Shown here one piece after another: positions 56,587 through 63,157 of a DNA stretch of 64,000 nt (positions are counted from its first letter, which is position 1; each line of letters begins with the position of its first letter). This stretch comes from a virus. The DNA lies in IMG/VR virus record IMGVR_UViG_3300032293_001730, positions 1 to 64,000 of that record, one strand, 5' to 3'. The position numbers and the translations under genes were made by a program. The notes under the pieces were generated by a model. It was not told the origin of the DNA, ran no database searches, and saw nothing but the letters and a program-made list of their open reading frames with translations.

Positions 56587-56967
56587 ATGTCCGCTTTCGT
56601 GTGCAGCAAAAACCATATCGCAGCCGTCGCCGCTTTCGGCTCGTCGAAGCACGCGTTCCTCGGTGGCGGCTACGCCAGCTTCGACAGCATCTACAAGACG
56701 CTTGCCGATGCCAACGTCCGCAGCGTGTGCCACCGCTACGGCGAGTCCGCCGATGAGTACGACAGCCTCCTGCCCCCGCCCGACAGCCGCCGGGCGCCGA
56801 AGTGCTCCGCCATCGAGATCGTCAAGTTGTGCGACTGCCTCGACTACCAGTCCAGCGAGACCGACGACTGGCGTGAGTCGGAAGCCTGCAAGCTGCTCGG
56901 CCGCATTCGCAACGCGGCGATCAACGCACTGCCCGGCTACGACGAGGCAAAGTGGGCTATCGGCTGA
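56587..56967 (+). CDS. hypothetical accessory protein
   Basis: The 126-residue protein has FVCSKNHIAAVAAFGSSKHA and a helix IEIVKLCDCLDYQSSETDDW. The C-terminal ACKLLGRIRNAAINALPGYD is helical. ATG 56587 follows CAGGAGCAAACCC. No family was recognised. Confidence 0.55.
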   Translation: MSAFVCSKNHIAAVAAFGSSKHAFLGGGYASFDSIYKTLADANVRSVCHRYGESADEYDSLLPPPDSRRAPKCSAIEIVKLCDCLDYQSSETDDWRESEACKLLGRIRNAAINALPGYDEAKWAIG

Positions 56968-56969
56968 TT

Positions 56970-56979
56970 GTCTGGACAC
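56970..56979 (+). promoter_or_regulatory. GTCTGGACAC box
   Basis: The box lies 2 nt after the stop codon and 34 nt before GTG 57013. Confidence 0.5.
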
Positions 56980-57012
56980 ACACACCACCCTCAACCATCA
57001 GGAGACCTACCC

Positions 57013-57402
57013 GTGAAGTTCACAGCCCAATTCGACAAGTACGTCTGCCCAGGCGACACGATCCGCCGCAACGTGACCGACACCGTGTCGCTCGTGGCCC
57101 GGCTGGAGTTCGACCAGGACACACGCCCTGAGGACTCCGACTGCTACGACGAGAAGGACATCGCCCGCTGGAAGGCGGACGAGTGGTTCTACGGCGGCGT
57201 GGTGCTCTCGATCGAGGTCAACGGCGAGAAGGTCCGCGATCACGTCGCCAGCCTCTGGGGCATCGACTGCAACTTCGGCCAGGACAATAGCTACCTCGCC
57301 GAGGTCGCCAACGACCTGCTCGCAGAGTCGAAGGACGAGATTCGAGACTTCCTGGAGACGCTCGCGGCTCAGGCCTCGAACGCCGCCGTGCTCGTGGCTT
57401 GA
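57013..57402 (+). CDS. hypothetical accessory protein
   Basis: The 129-residue protein is acidic with a beta-rich start (VTDTVSLVARLEFDQDTRPE) and a helical end (SYLAEVANDLLAESKDEIRD). GTG 57013 follows CAGGAGACCTACCC. The function is unknown. Confidence 0.55.
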   Translation: MKFTAQFDKYVCPGDTIRRNVTDTVSLVARLEFDQDTRPEDSDCYDEKDIARWKADEWFYGGVVLSIEVNGEKVRDHVASLWGIDCNFGQDNSYLAEVANDLLAESKDEIRDFLETLAAQASNAAVLVA

Positions 57403-57409
57403 CGACAAA

Positions 57410-57419
57410 GTACGGATTC
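57410..57419 (+). promoter_or_regulatory. GTACGGATTC box
   Basis: A divergent box 8 nt after the stop and 40 nt before ATG 57459. Confidence 0.4.
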
Positions 57420-57458
57420 GATTACCCTCCCCCACCCCCGACGAAAGGAACCCAGCCG

Positions 57459-57776
57459 ATGGCCCACGAAACACTTGAATTCGCCGAGTTCGCCCGCCGC
57501 TACTGCGAGCGACACGTCAACACGCCCGATGGGCTCGCAGAGATATTCCAGCAACAGGTCGAGCTTTTCCAGCCCGACGGCTGGCTGCTCCTGGAATGCC
57601 AGGACTTCTCGTCGAGCCGCCTCGGGCACTACGTCATCCTGCCCTACGGCGGACAGGCGACGCTCAAGACGATCCCAGACCGGCCGGTGAGCCCCCGGGG
57701 ACTCGCGAGCGACATGAGCGTCGTCGTCGCGGTACTGCCGGCGGACAAGCTGCCTTCGCAAGGAGGTGACAAGTGA
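57459..57776 (+). CDS. hypothetical accessory protein
   Basis: The 105-residue protein has a helical start (FAEFARRYCERHVNTPDGLA) and a beta end (GHYVILPYGGQATLKTIPDR). AAAGGAA precedes ATG 57459. The next gene starts GTG in its stop. Confidence 0.5.
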   Translation: MAHETLEFAEFARRYCERHVNTPDGLAEIFQQQVELFQPDGWLLLECQDFSSSRLGHYVILPYGGQATLKTIPDRPVSPRGLASDMSVVVAVLPADKLPSQGGDK

Positions 57777-58120
57777 ACGCAATCAGAATCATTCACCCGC
57801 GATGGGAGGACGGCGCCCTCGTGTTCGACGACCCGGCCGTGGGGCTCGTTCGCGAGCCCTTCGTCGCGGGGGCTGACGTGGCGATCGGGCTCCTGGCGAA
57901 GAAAGTCAAAGGATGCAGCCGCGAGTTCTCGCTGCTCTTCTCCGACTCGCCGTTCCCGGGGCATCAGGCGTCGATGAAGTGGCAGAGCGAGGAGTACGGC
58001 GGCAACTGGTATTACTGCAAGCAACTTGGCATGAGCGGCTGGCTGTGTCCGGCGTTGCTCAAGTATTTCGATTCCGCACCGAAGAATCTGTACCTCCAGG
58101 TCAAGCGAAAGGAGTCTTGA
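57773..58120 (+). CDS. DUF6717-like protein
   Basis: The 115-residue protein reads IRIIHPRWEDGALVFDDPAV, GLVREPFVAGADVAIGLL, then GNWYYCKQLGMSGWLCPALL. This FDDP-x-GLVREPFV pattern is that of a small planctomycete family known to me as DUF6717, function unknown. AAGGAGG precedes the GTG. It overlaps both neighbours and supports a planctomycete host. Confidence 0.6.
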   Translation: MNAIRIIHPRWEDGALVFDDPAVGLVREPFVAGADVAIGLLAKKVKGCSREFSLLFSDSPFPGHQASMKWQSEEYGGNWYYCKQLGMSGWLCPALLKYFDSAPKNLYLQVKRKES

Positions 58121-58455
58121 TGATCACGATCGAGAGACATGATGAGTATCGAGTCTCGGAGCGTGTGGTGCTTCGCCCAGGCGACGTGTTCCGCGCGACC
58201 GATGGCCCGTACTGGCGGTCAGGCAAGGACGAGATCAGCTTGAAAGCCCCAGGCCCGTATCGCTTCGTGTCGTTTGCGAAGCGAGGCGCCGTCGGCTGGA
58301 TCGAAGCGTTCGACAAGTTTGGCAACTTCACGGTGCTTCACATCGAGGGCCGTCGCAAGAAGATCGACACCGCGATCGTGGCTCGTCCGTACCGTGTCAT
58401 CGGAAAAAAGCGGCCTCAATTGCAACGGCTTGACAATAGGAAGAAGGGTCGCTAG
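58120..58455 (+). CDS. hypothetical accessory protein
   Basis: The 111-residue protein is basic and beta-rich (VVLRPGDVFRATDGPYWRSG, AVGWIEAFDKFGNFTVLHIE) with a basic tail (IGKKRPQLQRLDNRKKGR). AAAGGAG precedes ATG 58120. The next promoter lies over its end. Confidence 0.5.
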   Translation: MITIERHDEYRVSERVVLRPGDVFRATDGPYWRSGKDEISLKAPGPYRFVSFAKRGAVGWIEAFDKFGNFTVLHIEGRRKKIDTAIVARPYRVIGKKRPQLQRLDNRKKGR

Positions 58456-58458
58456 AAT
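58430..58458 (+). promoter_or_regulatory. strong sigma70-like promoter TTGACA-17-TAGAAT, no operator
   Basis: TTGACA at 58430 and TAGAAT at 58453. The spacer has no CACCG palindrome, so the DUF932 gene is outside the operator set. A GTCCGGAAAC box follows at 58478. Confidence 0.75.
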
Positions 58459-58477
58459 CTTTGGCAGTCAGTCAATA

Positions 58478-58487
58478 GTCCGGAAAC
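58478..58487 (+). promoter_or_regulatory. GTCCGGAAAC box
   Basis: The box continues GATAACCC and ends 27 nt before ATG 58514, downstream of a separate sigma70-like promoter. Confidence 0.4.
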
Positions 58488-58513
58488 GATAACCCATCAG
58501 GAGAAAGAAACCC

Positions 58514-59263
58514 ATGAGCGAAAACAACAGCAAGCTGTGCCTGCACGCCGGAGCGGAACTCGTCGACCGTGAGGCGGTCGACGCGGTGCTCACGCCGCAG
58601 GCGACTGAGACCTGGACGCCGGTGGCCCACGGGCTCCTGGTCGACAGCGTCGAGAACTCCCTCGCCGGGAGCGGGCTCGCCGTCGTCGATCGGGCGTTCG
58701 CCCTCACCAAGGGCGGCGACCGACTGTTCGGGCTTCTCACGCTCGGCGGCGAGGATGGTGGTGGAGACTACGCGTTCACGATCGGCATCCGGAACAGCCA
58801 CGACAAGAAGTTCCCCGTCGGGCTGGCGGCCGGTAGCCGTGTTTTCGTCTGCGACAACCTCGCGTTTTCGAGCGAGGTGGTCATCAAGTCGAAGCACACG
58901 CGTTTCATCCACGATCGTCTGCCGCGTCTCGTGGCCGACGGCGTGGCGGGGCTCGTGCAGCACCGACATGTCCAGGCCCGTCGGATCGAGTGCTACAAGG
59001 AGTTGGAGGTCCGCAGTCAGGCTCACCTGCATGACGTGGTGCTCAAGGCTTACCGCGCCCAGGCGATCCCGGCTCAGGCCATCGCCAAGGTGATCGAGGA
59101 GTTCGAGGCCCCCCGCCATCCGGAGTTCAACGACTGGACTGGCTGGAGCCTTTTCAACGCGTTCACCGAGACCCTGAAGGGGTTCGGCGAATTGCAGCGG
59201 CGGACGCAACGCCTGCATGGCGTGTTCGACGCGGAGGTCGGCCCGAAGCTCCTGGCGGTGTAG
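58514..59263 (+). CDS. DUF932 (DUF945) family protein
   Basis: The 249-residue protein matches the phage/plasmid-related DUF932 layout: LLTLGGEDGGGDYAFTIGIR, NSHDKKFPVGLAAGSRVFVC, DNLAFSSEVVIKSKHT and a helical C-terminal half (NAFTETLKGFGELQRRTQRL). The biochemical role of the family is not settled. Members lie near DNA replication or recombination genes, as here. The ATG follows CAGGAGAAAG and a strong promoter. Confidence 0.8.
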   Translation: MSENNSKLCLHAGAELVDREAVDAVLTPQATETWTPVAHGLLVDSVENSLAGSGLAVVDRAFALTKGGDRLFGLLTLGGEDGGGDYAFTIGIRNSHDKKFPVGLAAGSRVFVCDNLAFSSEVVIKSKHTRFIHDRLPRLVADGVAGLVQHRHVQARRIECYKELEVRSQAHLHDVVLKAYRAQAIPAQAIAKVIEEFEAPRHPEFNDWTGWSLFNAFTETLKGFGELQRRTQRLHGVFDAEVGPKLLAV

Positions 59264-59270
59264 TCTCAAT

Positions 59271-59280
59271 GTCTGGATAC
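59271..59280 (+). promoter_or_regulatory. GTCTGGATAC box followed by hairpin
   Basis: The box is followed at once by a perfect hairpin (59281-59308). The next start, GTG 59344, is 64 nt away. Confidence 0.45.
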
Positions 59281-59308
59281 GAGGCGGGGCGAATCGTCGC
59301 CCCGCCTC
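59281..59308 (+). terminator. perfect hairpin after DUF932 gene
   Basis: GAGGCGGGGCGA (59281-59292) pairs with 59297-59308 around ATCG. No T-tract follows, so it may be a leader hairpin or mRNA-protecting structure rather than a full terminator. Confidence 0.5.
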
Positions 59309-59343
59309 GGCCAGAATTCCTCAAATCACGAAGGGACACGACA

Positions 59344-59694
59344 GTGAAGAAGAAAAAGAAAAAAAGCGAGTTCGCGTGGCCGTTCTCGAAGTGGCGGCAG
59401 GACTGGATCGCCGAGGGCGACCGGCTCATCGCCGAGGCCGAAGACTTGATCGGCGGCAGCCCAGGCGAGGCGAAGCCGATCAACGTCCGGCAGTGCGTGT
59501 ACCTGCTCCGCGCCGCAAAGCTGTACGCACGATCGGCACGGTACTACCGCCAAGCCGGCCTGGGGCTCATGGCCCAGGCCTCGTGGCAGGACGCGGCAGA
59601 CTGCTACCTGTCGCTCGGAAAAGAAGACGCCGTCGCCTTGTGTGAGGCGAAGGCGAAGGCGATCCCCACCTATTACGACGAGGAGGAAGTTTAA
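59344..59694 (+). CDS. small helical protein, TPR-like
   Basis: The 116-residue protein starts with a Lys run (KKKKKKSEFAWPF) and has NVRQCVYLLRAAKLYARSAR, YYRQAGLGLMAQASWQDAAD, CYLSLGKEDAVALCEAKAKA, which resembles tetratricopeptide-like helix pairs used in protein binding. GTG 59344 follows AAGGGACACG. It is in front of the helicase operon. Confidence 0.6.
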   Translation: MKKKKKKSEFAWPFSKWRQDWIAEGDRLIAEAEDLIGGSPGEAKPINVRQCVYLLRAAKLYARSARYYRQAGLGLMAQASWQDAADCYLSLGKEDAVALCEAKAKAIPTYYDEEEV

Positions 59695-59984
59695 TGTCTT
59701 TCGTTGCAAGCGTGTTTTTCAACAACGAGCGAGAGTTTGGAGTTGCGGTGAGCAAGGTCGAGGTCCTTGGAAAAACCGATCGAAACGTCGCCTTGTCGTT
59801 CGAGACCGGGCACATCTCCGTTCGTGGGTTGGACGAGGTCTGCGAGACGGCCGATGAGGCCTGCGACAAGGCGATCAAAGAGATCGAGTCGAGAAAGGCC
59901 AAGCTGATCGAATCGTATGATTCCCTCCTGGAGGACGTGGAAAAGAAGCGGCAGGCACTTGCCTCCGCTGTCGTCGTCGGTTAA
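59694..59984 (+). CDS. hypothetical protein
   Basis: The 96-residue protein has a beta-rich start (FVASVFFNNEREFGVAVSKV) and a helical C-terminus (EIESRKAKLIESYDSLLEDV). ATG 59694 overlaps the previous stop. The function is unknown. Confidence 0.5.
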   Translation: MSFVASVFFNNEREFGVAVSKVEVLGKTDRNVALSFETGHISVRGLDEVCETADEACDKAIKEIESRKAKLIESYDSLLEDVEKKRQALASAVVVG

Positions 59985-60005
59985 TCTCCCTTCCCACAAC
60001 ACAAA

Positions 60006-60015
60006 GTACGGATAC
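60006..60015 (+). promoter_or_regulatory. GTACGGATAC box
   Basis: The box is 22 nt after the previous stop and 17 nt before ATG 60032. Confidence 0.45.
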
Positions 60016-60031
60016 AGGTAGGCACAGAGAC

Positions 60032-61396
60032 ATGGACGTCCCCCCGTGGGGGCACCAACAGTCCGGATCGGACTGGCTGGTGTCTCGACAATTTGGCTAT
60101 TTGGGCCACGAGGTCGGCTGCGGCAAGAGCCGCACGCTCCTCATGGCCGTCCGAGACAGGCGACTCGTCCTGCTCGTGTGCCCGATCGCCGTCGGCCCTG
60201 CCTGGATCAAGCAGGTCAAGCTGTTCGCCGGCGACCGCAACGTCGTCGTCGTCGTCGAGGGCTCGGCGACGAAGCGGGCGAAGGCCATCCGCGACTCGCT
60301 TGCCACGGATGGCAAGCTGCTCGTCGTCGTCAACTACGACTCTGCCTACCGAGGCGAGGTCGGGAAGGCTCTGCAATCGACTCAGTGGGACGCCATCGTC
60401 TGCGACGAGTCTCACAGGATCAAGTCGCACACAGGCAAGGCGTCGAAGTTCCTGGCGAAACTCGCCAGGGCCAATCCGCAGTCTCTGCGGGTCTGCATGT
60501 CCGGAACGCCGACGCCCAACAATCCGCTCGACTGGTTCGCGCAGTTTCGGTTCCTCGACCCGTCGGTGCTCGGCGAGAACTACCACTCGTTCAAGAATCG
60601 CATTGCGATCACGCACCCCCGCTATCCGGGATGGATCACGGGCTTTAGAGACGAGGCTCTGGCCTCACTCAGGACGCGGATCGACGAGCACATTCACCGG
60701 GTTAAAGCCGACGACGTGCTCACTCTGCCGGACGCGATTCACACCACGATCCCTGTCACGATCAACGCGACCGTCAGGAAGTTCTACAGCGACATGGAGG
60801 CCGATCAGATCGCCCGCCTTGAACGCGGCGAGGCGGTGACGGCCGCGAATGCGATGGTGGTCGTCGGCCGGCTCCAGGCCGCTGCCAGCGGTTTCGCCCG
60901 CGCTGATGGATCGGACGTGTTCGAGCGAATCGCCGGCGAGCCGGACAAGCGGCTTGCCCTTCGAGAGTTCCTCGCGGATTTCCCGCAGCGGGAGCCGCTC
61001 GTCGTGTTCGTGAAATTCATCGAGGACCTGCGGGAGGTCGCCGAGGAATGCAAGGCCGGCGGACGCACAGTGTCGCTGCTCTGCGGGGCGACGAAGCAAC
61101 TCATTGACTGGCAGGAAGGCCTGACGGACGTGATCGTCGTCCAGCAACAGGCCGGCGGCGCCGGTGTGGACCTCACGCGGGCGAGCTACTGCGTGTACTA
61201 CTCGCTGTCGCACAGCCTGGGTGACTTCGAGCAATCGCTCGGCCGGCTGCGTCGCCCAGGCCAGAAGAACTGCGTCCGCTACTACCACCTCGTCGCCGAG
61301 GGGACGGTCGACGAGGACATCTACGCAGCGTTGCAAGACAAGTCGGACATCGTGGAGTCGATTCTTTCAAACCTGACGAGGAGGGTGGCAGCATGA
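60032..61396 (+). CDS. SNF2-like DEAD/DESH helicase
   Basis: The 454-residue protein is a superfamily 2 ATPase of the SNF2 type. Seen: Q-like opening WGHQQSGSDWLVS, Walker A-like GHEVGCGKSRTLL, motif Ia LLVCPIAVGPAWIKQ, motif II CDESHRIKS, motif III VCMSGTPTPNNPLDWFAQF, motif V VVQQQAGGAGVDLTRA and motif VI QSLGRLRRPGQ. It is short, as phage SNF2 helicases are, and probably translocates on double-stranded DNA in replication or recombination. It overlaps the exonuclease frame by 4 nt. Confidence 0.9.
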   Translation: MDVPPWGHQQSGSDWLVSRQFGYLGHEVGCGKSRTLLMAVRDRRLVLLVCPIAVGPAWIKQVKLFAGDRNVVVVVEGSATKRAKAIRDSLATDGKLLVVVNYDSAYRGEVGKALQSTQWDAIVCDESHRIKSHTGKASKFLAKLARANPQSLRVCMSGTPTPNNPLDWFAQFRFLDPSVLGENYHSFKNRIAITHPRYPGWITGFRDEALASLRTRIDEHIHRVKADDVLTLPDAIHTTIPVTINATVRKFYSDMEADQIARLERGEAVTAANAMVVVGRLQAAASGFARADGSDVFERIAGEPDKRLALREFLADFPQREPLVVFVKFIEDLREVAEECKAGGRTVSLLCGATKQLIDWQEGLTDVIVVQQQAGGAGVDLTRASYCVYYSLSHSLGDFEQSLGRLRRPGQKNCVRYYHLVAEGTVDEDIYAALQDKSDIVESILSNLTRRVAA

Positions 61397-62232
61397 TTAC
61401 ACATAGTCTGGATACAGGACTTCGTGTCGACTACGACATGGCGAACGAGGTCTATCACGCCGAGAAGAAACACAAGAGCCGTTCTCAGGTCCACCGCTAT
61501 CGCGGCGTGCTCGGCGGCCGGGCCCAGCGGTACGCCGAAGTCCTGGGCAAGAGCCTGTTCAGCGGCAACTCGGCCACGAGCTTCGGATCGCTCGTCGACG
61601 CGGCGTTCGAGGCAGTGGTTCGTGGAGTCGACTGGCGGTCTCGCTGTGTCGTGCCCCCGCCGGGTGTCCTCGCATCGGACGGCAGTCGTCGAGGCAACGC
61701 GTTCAAGGAGTGGCGTTCGAGCTTGCCCGTCGGGGCCGTCGAGTGCTCGGAGTCTGATTTCGGCAAGTGTGCGGACATGATCGCGAGCCTCTGGGAGCAC
61801 AAGGCCGCCAAGGCCCTGATGGATCAGGTCGCACACTCGCAGATGAGTGTGTTCTGGGCCGACGCCAACGGGCACAGGCGGAAGGCTCGTGCCGACGGCG
61901 TGACGCGATCCGGCGCGTGGTTCGACCTGAAGACGACGAGCAGCGAGTGGCGGGAACTCAAGTGGTCCTTCCGCCGGTTCGGCTACGACTGGCAGGCGTC
62001 TTGGTACTCACAAGCGGCGGCAGCGGCCGGTGCTGATCCTTTCGTGTTCAAGTTCATCGTCGTGCAGAGCTTCGCTCCTTACGACGTGAAGGTCGTGTCT
62101 CTCAAGCCCGAGGCCATCGAGCGGGCTCGGATCGAGATCGACGAGACGCTCTTCGAGATGCATCGTCGCGAGCAGACCGGCGAGTACGTCGCCGAGTCGT
62201 ATCACGAGGAAGAGGTGCTCGACCTCGACTGA
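61393..62232 (+). CDS. PD-(D/E)XK exonuclease, RecE/DUF3799-like
   Basis: The 279-residue protein matches the phage RecE-like exonuclease layout: a start with VYHAEKKHKSRSQVHRYRGV, TSFGSLVDAAFEAVV, RKARADGVTRSGAWFDLKTT (the D-x-K nuclease core) and YDWQASWYSQAAAAAGADPF. It would resect DNA ends for annealing-based recombination. The ATG at 61393 overlaps the helicase stop. ATG 61438 is an alternative, since a GTCTGGATAC box lies 23 nt before it and the first 15 residues are not needed. Confidence 0.85.
   Translation: MITHSLDTGLRVDYDMANEVYHAEKKHKSRSQVHRYRGVLGGRAQRYAEVLGKSLFSGNSATSFGSLVDAAFEAVVRGVDWRSRCVVPPPGVLASDGSRRGNAFKEWRSSLPVGAVECSESDFGKCADMIASLWEHKAAKALMDQVAHSQMSVFWADANGHRRKARADGVTRSGAWFDLKTTSSEWRELKWSFRRFGYDWQASWYSQAAAAAGADPFVFKFIVVQSFAPYDVKVVSLKPEAIERARIEIDETLFEMHRREQTGEYVAESYHEEEVLDLD
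61406..61415 (+). promoter_or_regulatory. GTCTGGATAC box inside exonuclease 5' end
   Basis: The box lies 23 nt before the internal ATG 61438, which parallels the protease gene case at 12663/12707. Confidence 0.35.
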
Positions 62233-62317
62233 AGTCTTTAGCGACCAGAACCCGTCCGCGTCGCGGCGGTGTGTCTGTTCGTTGGTTGGTGGTAGGTAAA
62301 GAAAGGAGTTGACATAA

Positions 62318-63085
62318 ATGTCAACAACTCTTGCGGTAGCTGGTTCGTTCCGTGCCCTCGCTCCTAACAGCGAGATCGCGGAGGTCATCCAGGCGAACCT
62401 CGGTGGCGGTTCGCTGCGTCGGTCGGACCTGACGTTCGTCAAGATTCCGACGGGTGGTAGCACCCGCTGGAACTGGTCGGTCGCGGGCAACGAGTTTTCG
62501 GAGAAGAGCATCACGGGCCTGTGTGTCGTGGCGACTCGGACGGAGTACAACCTCTGGCCGCAGTCGACCGCGACGCCCGGCAGTCTTCCGTACCTTCGTT
62601 CGCTCGACGGTGTGGTCGGGCACAAGGTCGGAGACGATCACGGCGACCTGGACCTGAAGGTCCTCGAAGCCGCGAAGAATGCGGACGGCACCTATCGGTG
62701 GAAGGACCTGCCGTACTGCCAGTGGCAGGACCGGACCCCTCCCCGTGCGAAGCCGTCTCGCGTGGTCGGCGTTCTCCGCGAGGAGGACGCAAGTCCTTTG
62801 TTCGTGCAGATTTCTCCGACGAGCCTCAAGCCCGTCGAGGACTTTCTGCGTGCTCTCGCTGCTCAGTTCGTCCCGCACTACCGTGCGATCGTCGAACTGA
62901 CGCTCGAAAAGCGGAAGGGTGCTCGGGCCGACTACGCCGCGATCGTGTGCCGCCATGTCGGCACGATCGGACAGGATGAGGGTGAACGGGCCAAGGCCTT
63001 GTTCACAACGTCCCTCACGCCTGTGTTGACCGGAGGCATCTCGCAGATCGCCCCTCGGTCGGCCGACAACGCGGTGCCCTTCTAG
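62318..63085 (+). CDS. candidate single-stranded DNA-binding protein
   Basis: The 255-residue protein sits between the exonuclease and primase genes, the usual place of an SSB or annealing protein. The N-terminal part is beta-rich (GGGSLRRSDLTFVKIPTGGS, RWNWSVAGNEFSEKSITGLC). The last residues, SADNAVPF, resemble the acidic ...DDIPF tail by which SSB proteins recruit partners. AAAGGAG precedes ATG 62318. No OB-fold family could be confirmed by eye. Confidence 0.55.
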   Translation: MSTTLAVAGSFRALAPNSEIAEVIQANLGGGSLRRSDLTFVKIPTGGSTRWNWSVAGNEFSEKSITGLCVVATRTEYNLWPQSTATPGSLPYLRSLDGVVGHKVGDDHGDLDLKVLEAAKNADGTYRWKDLPYCQWQDRTPPRAKPSRVVGVLREEDASPLFVQISPTSLKPVEDFLRALAAQFVPHYRAIVELTLEKRKGARADYAAIVCRHVGTIGQDEGERAKALFTTSLTPVLTGGISQIAPRSADNAVPF

Positions 63086-63091
63086 TTGATT

Positions 63092-63101
63092 GTCTGGATA
63101 C
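63092..63101 (+). promoter_or_regulatory. GTCTGGATAC box followed by terminator
   Basis: The box is joined directly to the terminator at 63100. It lies 57 nt before GTG 63158. Confidence 0.45.
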
Positions 63102-63140
63102 GGGGGCCCCGGCTGTCGGGGCCCCCGTCTTTTTCTTTTT
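63100..63140 (+). terminator. strong intrinsic terminator
   Basis: A 12-bp GC stem (63100-63111 with 63117-63128, loop GCTGT) is followed by a T-rich tract. It separates the recombination genes from the primase gene. Confidence 0.85.
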
Positions 63141-63157
63141 TCACGGAGGAATTCACA

